Positions 51,321-61,145 of a DNA stretch of 64,000 nucleotides are shown here, one piece after another. The notes beneath the pieces were generated by a model, which had not been told where the DNA came from, did no database searches, and was given only the letters and a program-made list of their open reading frames with translations. Source of the DNA: Actinomycetales bacterium (GTDB lineage Bacteria > Actinomycetota > Actinomycetes > S36-B12); contig WGLX01000003.1 in assembly GCA_016125355.1 (NCBI GenBank), positions 1 through 64,000 on the forward strand. The letters run 5' to 3'. How positions within the stretch are numbered: position 1 is the first letter of the stretch; each line of letters starts with the position of its first letter. A program made the translations under genes and the position numbers.

Positions 51321-51322
51321 CT

Positions 51323-51349
51323 CGTTTCTCCCACCTAGTGGGAGAAACG
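51323..51349. terminator. bidirectional terminator hairpin, first copy
   Basis: A perfect 12-base-pair stem, CGTTTCTCCCAC / GTGGGAGAAACG, with a CTA loop, three bases after the TGA of the acidic protein gene. No U-tract follows, as is common in actinobacteria. A near-copy lies at 51381. Confidence 0.78.
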
Positions 51350-51380
51350 GCATAAAACCGCGGCACACGGCCCCTCTTGG

Positions 51381-51411
51381 ATCGTTTGTCCCACGTAGTG
51401 GGAGAAACGAT
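51381..51411. terminator. bidirectional terminator hairpin, second copy
   Basis: A 14-base-pair stem, ATCGTTTGTCCCAC / GTGGGAGAAACGAT, with a single G-A mismatch and a GTA loop, eight bases downstream of the convergent glucokinase stop. It shares the stem core GTGGGAGAAACG with the first copy. Confidence 0.78.
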
Positions 51412-51419
51412 CTAGGGCG

Positions 51420-52367
51420 CTAGCGGAGCCGCGCGAGGTCGGCGGCGCCGACGAGGCCGGCGCTGTTGGTGAGCTCGGCCACCTTCACCTGCGGTGCGGG
51501 ACGGTTCTGCTGGCCGATGAGCTTGTCGGCGAGCGTGGACCGCGCACTGGCCAGCAGCAGGTCGCCGGCATCGGAGACCCCGCCGCCGATGACGAACACC
51601 TCGGGGTCCAGGACCGCCGCCAGGTCGGCCAGCCCGCGCCCCAGCCACGCCCCGACGATCGTGAACGCCTCCGTGGCGATCGGATCGCCCGCGCGCGCCG
51701 CCTCGGTGATGTGCACCCCCTGAACGCCCTCCGGCGTGCCATCACCCAGCGACAGCAGGACGCCAGCCTCCGAACGGCGCTCGGCCGCGAGCGCACGCGC
51801 CTCGCGCACGAGCGCATTGCCGCTGGCGTACTGCTCGAGGCAGCCGTTGCGCCCGCACCCGCACGGCCGGCCGTCCGGGACCGCGTTGATGTGGCCGATC
51901 TCGCCCGCGGCCCCGTGCGCTCCGCGGAACAGCTGGCCGTTGATGACGATGCCGCCACCGATGCCCGTGCCGACGGTGACCAGCACCAGGTCGCCCATGC
52001 CGCGGCCGGCGCCGAAGCGGTACTCCCCCCACGCCGCAATGTTGCCGTCGTTCTCCACGACGACGGGCAGTCCCGTCGACGCCTCGAGCAGGGCCCGCAC
52101 GGGCACCTGGGACCACCGCAGGTTCGGGGCGAAGTAAACCCGGGAGCGGTCCGCGTCGACCAGCCCCGCGACACCCACGCCGACGCCGGCGAGGTCGTCA
52201 TCCGTGCCCTCCGCGAGCTCGCGGACGACCTCGGCCACCACGTCGAGGACGTGTTCGGCATCGTGGCGGGGCGTCGGGCGTCGGGCCGTTGAGACGATCT
52301 CGCCCTCGTCCGTGACCGTGCCCGCCAGGATCTTGGTGCCGCCGATGTCCACGCCGATGCTCAACAC
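51420..52367 (-). CDS. glk: ROK-family glucokinase
   Basis: 315 residues. SIGVDIGGTKILAGTV is the ATP loop; AAGEIGHINAVPDGRPCGCGRNGCLEQYASG is the ROK zinc/catalytic signature. VGTGIGGGIVINGQL precedes it. It should phosphorylate glucose with ATP or polyphosphate. The GTG at 52367 is supported by TACGCT seven bases upstream (52375-52380). It is first in the minus-strand direction from the ArsA-like block, with a terminator beyond its stop. Confidence 0.9.
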   Translation of the reverse strand: MLSIGVDIGGTKILAGTVTDEGEIVSTARRPTPRHDAEHVLDVVAEVVRELAEGTDDDLAGVGVGVAGLVDADRSRVYFAPNLRWSQVPVRALLEASTGLPVVVENDGNIAAWGEYRFGAGRGMGDLVLVTVGTGIGGGIVINGQLFRGAHGAAGEIGHINAVPDGRPCGCGRNGCLEQYASGNALVREARALAAERRSEAGVLLSLGDGTPEGVQGVHITEAARAGDPIATEAFTIVGAWLGRGLADLAAVLDPEVFVIGGGVSDAGDLLLASARSTLADKLIGQQNRPAPQVKVAELTNSAGLVGAADLARLR

Positions 52368-52374
52368 GACGACA

Positions 52375-52380
52375 AGCGTA
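52375..52380 (-). promoter_or_regulatory. leaderless -10 for the glucokinase
   Basis: TACGCT on the minus strand, seven bases before GTG 52367. Confidence 0.52.
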
Positions 52381-52420
52381 GTCACGCGGACGGCCCGCGC
52401 TGTGCCTTCGTCGTGATGGC

Positions 52421-52789
52421 TCAGGCGGTTCCGTCGTCGTCCACGATGGGAATCCACCGGATGTCGGATGACGCACGCCGGACCGTCTCCGACGGGGCCC
52501 GCCCACCAGAGCCCGGGACCTGCGAAGAGACGAGGAGGATGCCCCGGCAGACGATGCACTGGGGATGCTCGGCGGGGTCGGCATGCTCGGAGTGCGGCGC
52601 CATCACTGCCGATGTCGCCCAGTCCACCATCCGGACCGCGCCGGAGAGCAACTCGCCCCAGTCGACCGTCGTCTCCTCGCCCTCCCCGGCCTCAGGCCGG
52701 TCCTCGGGAGACTCCCCCGTGCCATCGGCAGGCTCGGCATCATCGCCCGAGTACCACCAGGGGTTGACGCTGCTGCCGTCCTCGCTCAT
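52421..52789 (-). CDS. small acidic protein with a CxxC motif
   Basis: 122 residues. An acidic, low-complexity N-terminal half (NPWWYSGDDAEPADGTGESPEDRPEAGEGEETT) leads to DWGELLSGAVRMVDWATSAVMAPHSEH and HPQCIVCRGILLV, then a polar tail with SSDIRWIPIVD. The Cys pair resembles that in actinobacterial DUF5304-like proteins found beside ArsA-type ATPases. It overlaps the ArsA-like stop by four bases (ATGA). Function unknown. Confidence 0.7.
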   Translation of the reverse strand: MSEDGSSVNPWWYSGDDAEPADGTGESPEDRPEAGEGEETTVDWGELLSGAVRMVDWATSAVMAPHSEHADPAEHPQCIVCRGILLVSSQVPGSGGRAPSETVRRASSDIRWIPIVDDDGTA

Positions 52790-53820
52790 GACGCGGCACC
52801 TCCCATCCAGACATCGGGGTCCGGCCGGAACTCTAGGCGCAGTCCCGCTGGTCGACGGCGCGCCGGAAGCGGTTCGCAGCGACGCAGCACGGCGGGCAGC
52901 TCCAGCCATCGGTACCACCCGTCGTACTCGACGACCAGCGCCTCCGGCGTCACGCCCACCCGGGCAGTGGCCCGTGCACGCGCCGCCAGCGGCAGCTCCA
53001 CAGCGTAGGACTCCTCCGCAGCGGCGACCGCCAGGGCAGCCTCGCTCAGCCCCGGCAGGCCACCCAGGGGCCCGAGCACGGATCGACCTTTGGGGACGGC
53101 ACGCACCCGCGATGTCGACTTCCACACCGGGACGCCATCGGCGGCCGACGCCAGGTCGTCGAGTGCCGACTCCGCCTCCCGGCGCACCTGCCGCGGCCAG
53201 TCCTCGGAGCCCTTGGGGAATCGGTTCAGGACGATCCCCTCGACGGCGACGCCGAGCACCGTGAACACGGATACGCCGTGGCGAGCGGCCGCCGCCCCGT
53301 CGAGGGTGGCCGGAACCACGAGCCGGATCGACGTGTCCGGCCCCTGGAGAATCCGGCGCAGCCTCACGATCGCGCGCCGCGCATCACTCAGGGCACCGAA
53401 CCCCACGTCGTCGCCATCCGACGACCGCCACATGGCAAGGGTGGGGGTCAGCGCGGCGTCGAGGAGACGCTCGACGGACTGCGGAACCTGCACCAGGTCG
53501 GCGGCGGCCGTCAGGGGGCCCGCGTCGACGACCACGGCGTCGACCTCGGCCATGAGGTCGCTGGCCCTCAGCAACGCGCCGAGAAGGCGGACCTCCGGAA
53601 GCGCCACCCATGCCTGGGCGGGCAGGCCATCGGCGCCCAGTGCCCCGAACAGCCTGCCGATCGTCGACGTGGCCAGATCGATCGCGCCCGCACCAGCCTC
53701 GCGCGCGACGTCGACCAGTTCCGCCGCGGCCCCTTCCTCCCGCGCGGCCTCGAGCGTCGCCCGGGCCACCGTCGACGTTCCCGCGCCGCCCGGACCGGTG
53801 AGGAGGATCAGGCGGCTCAC
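52786..53820 (-). CDS. ArsA-family ATPase with non-canonical P-loop
   Basis: 344 residues. LILLTGPGGAGTSTVARATL is the Walker A of an ArsA/Get3-like ATPase, but the invariant Lys of GKT/GKS is Thr (GAGTST). VVDAGPLTAAADL stands for the switch region, and VLNRFPKGSEDWP and the C-terminal RWLELPAVLRRCEPLPARR complete the pattern of the actinobacterial Rv2184c-like family. Nucleotide binding may be weakened or use another residue. It overlaps the SRPBCC gene by four bases, suggesting a functional pair. Confidence 0.82.
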   Translation of the reverse strand: MSRLILLTGPGGAGTSTVARATLEAAREEGAAAELVDVAREAGAGAIDLATSTIGRLFGALGADGLPAQAWVALPEVRLLGALLRASDLMAEVDAVVVDAGPLTAAADLVQVPQSVERLLDAALTPTLAMWRSSDGDDVGFGALSDARRAIVRLRRILQGPDTSIRLVVPATLDGAAAARHGVSVFTVLGVAVEGIVLNRFPKGSEDWPRQVRREAESALDDLASAADGVPVWKSTSRVRAVPKGRSVLGPLGGLPGLSEAALAVAAAEESYAVELPLAARARATARVGVTPEALVVEYDGWYRWLELPAVLRRCEPLPARRRPAGLRLEFRPDPDVWMGGAAS

Positions 53821-54269
53821 GAGGTGCCCGCGACCGACTCCACGCGCTTCTTCAGGCCCTTCAACGCCGTGTCGACGATGACCTTCTCGGCCTTCCGCTT
53901 GATCATGCCGATCATCGGGATCTTCACGTCGACGGACAGCCGGTAGTTGACGCTGGTGGTGCCGTTGCCGTTGTCGGTGAGCCGGTACTCACCGTCCATG
54001 GCCGTCAGCATGTCGCCCTTGGTCAGGGTCCAGGTGACCGACACGTCGCCGTTCCAGTCGTACTCGAGCTCGTAGGTGTCCTTGATGGCCCCGGAGTTCA
54101 GCTCGAACCGGGCATCGGCCGGCAGATTGTCGTCCTCGTAGACGGCCAGCACGATCACCGACGTGATGCCGTCGCTCCACTCGGGATAGCTCGGCAGGTC
54201 GGCGATGACCGCCATCACCTGATCGGGCGAGGCGTTGATGACGATGCTGGACTCGGTCTGGTCGGCCAT
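53817..54269 (-). CDS. SRPBCC/polyketide-cyclase family protein
   Basis: 150 residues of START-like fold: SSIVINASPDQVMAVIADLPSYPEWSDGI, NYRLSVDVKIPMIGMIKRKAEKVIVDTALKGLKKRVES. Such proteins bind hydrophobic ligands; the mycobacterial counterpart is Rv2185c. TAGCCT six bases upstream gives a leaderless start at 54269. It overlaps the ArsA-like gene by four bases and heads that minus-strand group. Confidence 0.87.
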   Translation of the reverse strand: MADQTESSIVINASPDQVMAVIADLPSYPEWSDGITSVIVLAVYEDDNLPADARFELNSGAIKDTYELEYDWNGDVSVTWTLTKGDMLTAMDGEYRLTDNGNGTTSVNYRLSVDVKIPMIGMIKRKAEKVIVDTALKGLKKRVESVAGTS

Positions 54270-54275
54270 GCACGC

Positions 54276-54281
54276 AGGCTA
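54276..54281 (-). promoter_or_regulatory. leaderless -10 for the SRPBCC-ArsA group
   Basis: TAGCCT on the minus strand, six bases before ATG 54269. Confidence 0.58.
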
Positions 54282-54307
54282 CCTGTCGCGGAGCCCACGG
54301 CGCAGCG

Positions 54308-55087
54308 TCACAGGTCCAGCACGAACGGCTTCCCCGTGGCGGCGAAATGACCCACGTTGACGCACTCCGTTCGCCCGATCCGAGCACGGGCAGCCAGGGG
54401 CTGATGGATGTGCCCGAACAGGTGGAAGCGCGGCTGATGCGCGCGCACGTAATCGCGCAGGGCCTCGCTGCCGATCTCGAAGCGACGGGCCACCGTGTCG
54501 TAGGTGAGTTCGGGCAGCGCCGGAGGAAGGTGGGAGAAGAGGACGTCGACCGGACCGAGGCGCGCGACCTTCGCCGCGTACTCGTCGGGAGGGATCTCGA
54601 AGGGAGTCCGCATGGGACTGACCAGGCCTCCGCCCACGAAGCCCCAGCGCAGGCCACCGACCTCGACCACCTCGGCATCGAGCACCCGGTGCCCCTCGCG
54701 CAGGTAGTCCGGCCAGAGCGCCGGGATGTCCACATTGCCGTAGGTGAGCAGCGCCGGTGCGGGCATCGCATCGAACAGCTCCTCGTACTGGCTGCGCACC
54801 ATGGCCTGCATCACCGGCCATCGGTCCCCTGGCTCGCCGACCCCGATTCCGGACCAGGCCTGGGCACTCAGCGCGCGCGCCTCGTCGTAGCGCCCGGCCG
54901 TGCGCAGCTCGATGTACTGGCGGGCATGCTGCTCGCCGAAGAGGTCGGCGAAGATCCCGCGGGACGGCCTCGCGTAGTCGAGGAACAGGATGAGATCACC
55001 GAGGCACACGAACACATCGGCGCCTGAGGCGGCGGATGCCAGTTCCGCAGCGGCGCCGTGGACGTCGCTGACGACATGGACGCGCAT
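54308..55087 (-). CDS. metallophosphoesterase
   Basis: 259 residues of calcineurin-like fold. VVSDVHGAAAEL (D-H metal ligands), CLGDLILFLDY (D), TYGNVDIP (N) and FGHIHQPLA (H-x-H) are all present, so the dimetal centre looks complete. HRVLDAEVVEVGGLRWGFVGGG follows. Substrate unknown; members are phosphodiesterases or phosphatases. It starts 2 bases after the upstream SRPBCC gene stops. Confidence 0.88.
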   Translation of the reverse strand: MRVHVVSDVHGAAAELASAASGADVFVCLGDLILFLDYARPSRGIFADLFGEQHARQYIELRTAGRYDEARALSAQAWSGIGVGEPGDRWPVMQAMVRSQYEELFDAMPAPALLTYGNVDIPALWPDYLREGHRVLDAEVVEVGGLRWGFVGGGLVSPMRTPFEIPPDEYAAKVARLGPVDVLFSHLPPALPELTYDTVARRFEIGSEALRDYVRAHQPRFHLFGHIHQPLAARARIGRTECVNVGHFAATGKPFVLDL

Positions 55088-55089
55088 GC

Positions 55090-55476
55090 TCACGTATCGA
55101 GTTCGTCGCGCAGTGCCCAGAGGGTCCGCTGCCAGGCGATGAGCTGCCGCTGCCGCAGGGCCGACAGCCGACGTCGGCCCCGTGGCGAGTCCGGCAGGTG
55201 GCGGGACTGCGTGTCCGTGCCCGGACGGGCCGGATCGGCGCGCAGCTCGTAGTGGATGCGCACGCCGGACCCCTCGACGGCGAGGACCACCTCGGAGACG
55301 CCCACGAGCGTTCCGGCGAGCGACCATGCCATGCCCTCCACGCCGCGATCGACCGTCACGGTCACGTCGGCGTCGGGCCACCAGGCGGTCCAGCGCTGCG
55401 GCTGCGCGATCCTCCGGGCGACGATCTCGCGCGGCAAGGCCACCACGACCTCGTCGATGATGATCACGTCCGGCAC
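55090..55476 (-). CDS. SRPBCC-like protein, second copy
   Basis: 128 residues: IDEVVVALPREIVARRIAQPQRWTAWWPDADVTV, EGMAWSLAGTLVG, GSGVRIHYELRAD and a helical LSALRQRQLIAWQRTLWALRDEL. The fold is START/SRPBCC-like by pattern. The GTG at 55476 has CATTCT six bases upstream, which decides it over the ORF-track start. It forms an operon with the metallophosphoesterase and is divergent from the acyl-CoA synthetase. Confidence 0.78.
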   Translation of the reverse strand: MPDVIIIDEVVVALPREIVARRIAQPQRWTAWWPDADVTVTVDRGVEGMAWSLAGTLVGVSEVVLAVEGSGVRIHYELRADPARPGTDTQSRHLPDSPRGRRRLSALRQRQLIAWQRTLWALRDELDT

Positions 55477-55482
55477 CCGACC

Positions 55483-55488
55483 AGAATG
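55483..55488 (-). promoter_or_regulatory. leaderless -10 for the second SRPBCC gene
   Basis: CATTCT on the minus strand, six bases before GTG 55476. Confidence 0.45.
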
Positions 55489-55534
55489 CCATGGAAGCCA
55501 AGATGAATCGGTGGCTAGGGCGCCTCTCGTCAAC

Positions 55535-55540
55535 TACGGT
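55535..55540 (+). promoter_or_regulatory. leaderless -10 for the acyl-CoA synthetase
   Basis: TACGGT, six bases before ATG 55547. Confidence 0.6.
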
Positions 55541-55546
55541 GATTAC

Positions 55547-57343
<1,797 letters not shown>

Positions 57344-57390
57344 GCGACTCTCCGGATCGTTGACGAGAGGTCAGGGCGCGAGCGGAAGCG

Positions 57391-58473
57391 TCAGCCGATG
57401 ACGCGGCCCACGCCGCTGAAGTAGCGGTTGTACCAAGGGCCGAGCACCGCGTCGATCCGGACGCCAGCGCTCGGGTTGGCGGCATGGACCATCTTGCCGT
57501 TGCCGATGTACATGCCCACGTGGTGCACGCCGCTGCCGAAGAAGAACACCAGGTCGCCGGGCCGCGCCTCACTCAGCGGAATGCGGCGTGTGGAGCTGTA
57601 CTGCGAGTACGAGTAGTGAGGCAGGGAGACACCGGCCTGCCGCCACGCGGTCATGGTGAGACCGGAGCAGTCGAAGGCGCTCGGACCGGCCGCGGCGGCG
57701 ACATAGCGGTAGCCGACCTTGCTCAGGGCGTAGCTGACGGCACGCGCGGCCCGGCTGCTGACGGCCGGCACCCCGCCGCCCGCGCTCGATGAGGTGTAGC
57801 TGGGCAGGGCCCGACGTGCCGCGGCTGCAGCGGCCGCGGAGGCCGCCCGCTCCCGCGCCTGGATCGCGGCCAGGCGCCGCCTCTCGGCGGCCTCGAGGCT
57901 GTTGAGCACCTTCTGGGCATCCGCGAGCCGAGCGTCGGCCTCCTTCTTGGCGGCGGCCATCTGGTTGCTGAAGTTCCTGGCGATCGCCTCCTTGTCGGCG
58001 ACCGCGGCCTCCGACTGCGCCAGCCGGAGCCGGGCCGTCTGCGTGCGCCGCAGCGACGACGACTGTGCCTGGGCCACCTGGTCGAGCGCCGCCGCCTGGG
58101 CGAGGAACTCGGTGGGGTTCTCGGCGAGCAGCACCTGGAGGGACGTGTCGAGACCGCCGCTGGTGTAGGTGTTGCGGGCGAGGTCGTCGACGGAGGACAG
58201 GATCTGCTGCAGCTGCCCCCGCTCCCTCTTGACCTTGTCCCGCAGGGCGGAGAGCTGCTGCTGGACGTCGCCGAGCTGGTTGCGCGCGGAGTTGTACTTC
58301 TCCGTCGCGGCCTCGGCCTTGGCCTGGAGATCCTGCACCTGGGCGCGGACCGCGTTCAGGTCTCGGGGCGCCGCCTGGGCCGCCGGGGCCACGAGAACGC
58401 CGGAGACGGTGAGGGTACCGGCCGCGAGAGCGACGACGGTGGCACGAGCCCACCGGGTGCCTCGGAGACGCAC
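57391..58473 (-). CDS. NlpC/P60 peptidoglycan endopeptidase
   Basis: 360 residues. A signal peptide (about 1-35, AQA-A) is followed by a long coiled coil (about 38-230, DLQAKAEAATEKYNSARNQL, RRLAAIQARERAAS), a Ser/Gly linker and an NlpC/P60 domain (about 245-360). The catalytic Cys lies in AFDCSGLTMTAW, His in VHHVGMYIGNGKMVHAA. It cleaves stem peptides during growth or division, like mycobacterial RipA-type enzymes. GTG 58473 is chosen for its GGGGTGAGG site; ATG 58497 is the alternative. Confidence 0.88.
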   Translation of the reverse strand: MRLRGTRWARATVVALAAGTLTVSGVLVAPAAQAAPRDLNAVRAQVQDLQAKAEAATEKYNSARNQLGDVQQQLSALRDKVKRERGQLQQILSSVDDLARNTYTSGGLDTSLQVLLAENPTEFLAQAAALDQVAQAQSSSLRRTQTARLRLAQSEAAVADKEAIARNFSNQMAAAKKEADARLADAQKVLNSLEAAERRRLAAIQARERAASAAAAAAARRALPSYTSSSAGGGVPAVSSRAARAVSYALSKVGYRYVAAAAGPSAFDCSGLTMTAWRQAGVSLPHYSYSQYSSTRRIPLSEARPGDLVFFFGSGVHHVGMYIGNGKMVHAANPSAGVRIDAVLGPWYNRYFSGVGRVIG

Positions 58474-58633
58474 CGCCTCACCCCTTCCGCACGGCATAAG
58501 CCCGCCGTAGCGGGCCCTTGGAATCGATCCAAGGTAACAGATTGATGTCGGTTTGCGACATTGAGACGACGGCGTAGGCAGGGCCGTTCCTCGTCCCGCC
58601 GTGACCTGTGCCACGTGCCCGCGGAGCTGCCGG
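58474..58633 (-). promoter_or_regulatory. structured leader and promoter region of the NlpC/P60 gene
   Basis: About 160 bases without a gene. Read on the minus strand, TACCTT (a -10 candidate) comes first, and then two hairpins follow towards the start: a six-base-pair stem with an ATCGA-type loop (58517-58533) and GCCCGC-TACG-GCGGGC (58500-58515) with a UACG tetraloop. I could not match it to a known riboswitch by eye. Confidence 0.35.
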
Positions 58634-58894
58634 TCAGGACGCCTCGCTGCGCCGGACCAGTCGCAGGGGAGGGATCAGCCCGGCCTCGGCGAGCACCGCG
58701 ATGGCCGAGGCGTGCTCGTCGGCGACGGTGGCGACGGGCAGCGGCAGGACGTCCGCCTCGTCACCGGAGCGGGTCATATCGGACATTTGGCCCAGGTCTG
58801 ACGTGGACATCGGCGCTGGTCCGAGAAGGACGGACACCACGCAGTCGTCACAGGCGAGGCCGGCAACGGCGCAGGAACCACAGTCGATGATCAT
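58634..58894 (-). CDS. small Cys-rich actinobacterial protein
   Basis: 86 residues starting MIIDCGSCAVAGLACDDCVVSVLLG. The CxxC-X6-CxxC pattern suggests a metal or redox site. The rest is Ala/Val rich (DVLPLPVATVADEHASAIAVLAEAG). The ATG at 58894 has TAGCGT seven bases upstream. It resembles a conserved short protein next to NlpC/P60 genes in actinobacteria. Function unknown. Confidence 0.75.
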   Translation of the reverse strand: MIIDCGSCAVAGLACDDCVVSVLLGPAPMSTSDLGQMSDMTRSGDEADVLPLPVATVADEHASAIAVLAEAGLIPPLRLVRRSEAS

Positions 58895-58901
58895 GCCGAG
58901 A

Positions 58902-58907
58902 ACGCTA
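58902..58907 (-). promoter_or_regulatory. leaderless -10 for the Cys-rich protein
   Basis: TAGCGT on the minus strand, seven bases before ATG 58894. Confidence 0.55.
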
Positions 58908-58934
58908 GAGCCGCCCCCTGACATAGCCGACCGG

Positions 58935-59213
58935 TCACGGACCCCCGTCGCCCGGACCCTCGTCGGCGGGTCCGCCGAACTCGGGCCGGGCCACGATCTC
59001 CACCCGGTCCCCGGAACCGCACCACCGGCAGACCACCGACTCGACGACCTCCGAGAGCACCTCGGTGTCGTCCACGTTCGGGGACCCGGACATGTCCAGG
59101 TGCCAGAACTCGCGCACCCGGGTGGTCCGGGTGACGTCGAAGCGGGTCAGGTTGCCGCAGTGGGCGCATCGCCAACGCGACTGGCCATCGGGGATCGCAG
59201 GGGTCTCAGCCAC
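58935..59213 (-). CDS. zinc-ribbon protein
   Basis: 92 residues with two CxxC pairs: WRCAHCGNLTRFDVTRT and SVVCRWCGSGDRVEIV, 46 residues apart, a zinc-ribbon spacing. FDVTRTTRVREFWHLDMSG lies between. A Gly/Asp/Pro tail ends it. The start is GTG 59213, 73 bases from the divergent exonuclease gene. I recognise it only as a conserved actinobacterial protein of unknown role. Confidence 0.75.
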   Translation of the reverse strand: MAETPAIPDGQSRWRCAHCGNLTRFDVTRTTRVREFWHLDMSGSPNVDDTEVLSEVVESVVCRWCGSGDRVEIVARPEFGGPADEGPGDGGP

Positions 59214-59273
59214 GACCCGACCCTATCCGCCCGCCGACCGCTGTGTCGGCCGGGCGGTGTCGGCCCGACCTCG

Positions 59274-59279
59274 TAGCGT
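59274..59279 (+). promoter_or_regulatory. leaderless -10 for the DEDD exonuclease gene
   Basis: TAGCGT, seven bases before GTG 59287; it favours that start over GTG 59281. Confidence 0.58.
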
Positions 59280-59286
59280 CGTGATC

Positions 59287-61107
59287 GTGACCGGCGTGCG
59301 GACCCGCGTTCAGACGAGCGTGCAGACCAGCCTCAGCGAGCTGGGGACCCCCCTGCGCGACGTCACGTTCGTCATCGTCGACCTGGAGACGACCGGCGGA
59401 GCGCCGGCCGAGGCGGGCATCACCGAGATCGGCGCGGTCCGCGTCCGAGCGGGCGAGGTGCTCGGCGAGTTCCAGACCCTGGTCAACCCCGGCACGCCGA
59501 TCCCGCCCTTCGTGGCGGCGCTCACCGGCATCACCGATGCCACCGTCGCCACCGCGCCTCGCCTGGGCGCGGTCCTCCCGTCGTTCCTCGAGTTCCTCGG
59601 GGACGGCGTCCTCGTGGCCCACAACGCCCCCTACGACGCAGGCTTCCTGCGGGCCGCCTGCCGCCTGCACGATCATGCGTGGCCCGATCCCGCCATCGTG
59701 GACACCGCCCGTCTTGCGCGCGTCGCCCTTCACCGGGACGAGACCCGCAACTGCAAGCTGTCGACCCTCGCCGCGCACTTCCACGCCGGCGTGACCCCCA
59801 CCCATCGCGCGCTGGACGACGCGCGGGCGACGACCGACGTGCTGCACGGCCTCCTCGGCCGGGTCGCCGATTTCGGCGTCACGACCCTCGAGGACCTGCG
59901 GGAGTTCACCGGGCGCGTCAGCCGCAGTCAGCGCACCAAGCGGCATCTCGCCGACGGCCTGCCGGACACCCCGGGGGTCTACGTCTTCCGCGACGCCCAG
60001 GGCGACGCCCTGTACGTCGGCACGTCCAAGCACATCCGCACCCGGGTCCGCAGCTACTTCACCGCCTCGGAGCAGCGGCGCCGCATGGGCGAGATGGTGC
60101 GCATCGCCGAGCGGGTCGACCCCATCCCCTGCGCCACCGCCCTCGAGGCACGGGTCCGCGAGATCCGCCTGATCGCATCCGAGCAGCCGCGCTACAACAT
60201 CCGCAGCCGCCGACCGCACACCCAGCCCTGGCTGAAGCTCACCGCCGAGCCGGCGCCCCGCCTCTCCATCGTGCGCGAGGTCGCCGACGACCAGGCGTCG
60301 GGCGCCCGCTATCTCGGACCGTTCTCCTCCCGCCAGGCGGCGGAAGCCGCTCGGGACCTCCTGCAACTCGCCTTCCCGGTCCGCGCATGCAGCGTGCGCA
60401 TCGCGCGCCGGCCACGCGCGCTGACCCCGGCGTGCGCCCTGGCCGAACTCGGCCGATGTGCGGCGCCCTGCTCGGCAGGGGGCGACCGGATCTCCTACGA
60501 CGCCGCGGTCGAGGGCCTGCGCGCGGTCATGGAGGGCGCCCTCTCTCCCGCGGTCGCGGCCGCCGAGGCCAAGATGACCGCGCTCGTCGCGGAGGAGCGG
60601 TACGAGGACGCCCGCCGATGGCGGGACCGACTTTCGATCCTGGCCGAGGCAAGCCTGCGGACGCATCGGCTGGCCACCCTCGCCGGTGCGGCCGAGATCG
60701 TGGCCGCAGCGCCCACGCCGGACGGCGGTTGGGAGATCCACCTGATCCGTCACGGCCGGCTCGCCGGTGCGGCCCACGCCCGTCCGGGCACCGACCCGCG
60801 CCCGGTCGTCGAGGCCCTGGTGGCGGCCGGGGACCACGTCGAGCCCGGTCACCCCCCAGCGCCTGCCGGCCTCCCGGAGGAGGCGACCGAGATCCTCCGG
60901 TGGCTGGACTCACCGGGTGTCCGACTGGTCCGCTCGGGGGCACCCATCTTCCTGCCCGTCGACTGCGGCGGAGCCACGGTGACCCGCCTCGGCACGGTGC
61001 GGCGCGCATCCCAGCGCTGGGCGATCAGCGACGACGAGGTCGCGGCGACCGCGCGGCCGCGGGGGCCCGCCGACGGCATACGGGTAAGCCGGATCCTCGG
61101 CGCCTGA
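59287..61107 (+). CDS. DEDDh exonuclease fused to GIY-YIG/UvrC-like domain
   Basis: 606 residues. The N-terminal DnaQ-type exonuclease (about 18-180) has all motifs: IVDLETTGG, AHNAPYDAGFL and HRALDDARAT (DEDDh). A GIY-YIG domain (about 215-300) follows, GVYVFRDAQGDALYVGTSKHIRTRVRSYF, and a UvrC-like helical region with ALAELGRCAAPCSAGG (Cys cluster). This is the actinobacterial DnaQ-UvrC hybrid, the Rv2191 counterpart. It probably acts in DNA repair, but the substrate is not established. No LexA box is visible upstream. Confidence 0.9.
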   Translation: MTGVRTRVQTSVQTSLSELGTPLRDVTFVIVDLETTGGAPAEAGITEIGAVRVRAGEVLGEFQTLVNPGTPIPPFVAALTGITDATVATAPRLGAVLPSFLEFLGDGVLVAHNAPYDAGFLRAACRLHDHAWPDPAIVDTARLARVALHRDETRNCKLSTLAAHFHAGVTPTHRALDDARATTDVLHGLLGRVADFGVTTLEDLREFTGRVSRSQRTKRHLADGLPDTPGVYVFRDAQGDALYVGTSKHIRTRVRSYFTASEQRRRMGEMVRIAERVDPIPCATALEARVREIRLIASEQPRYNIRSRRPHTQPWLKLTAEPAPRLSIVREVADDQASGARYLGPFSSRQAAEAARDLLQLAFPVRACSVRIARRPRALTPACALAELGRCAAPCSAGGDRISYDAAVEGLRAVMEGALSPAVAAAEAKMTALVAEERYEDARRWRDRLSILAEASLRTHRLATLAGAAEIVAAAPTPDGGWEIHLIRHGRLAGAAHARPGTDPRPVVEALVAAGDHVEPGHPPAPAGLPEEATEILRWLDSPGVRLVRSGAPIFLPVDCGGATVTRLGTVRRASQRWAISDDEVAATARPRGPADGIRVSRILGA

Positions 61108-61145
61108 CGCTCAGATCGGTGGCCAGACCCGGACCGGCGGCGGCG

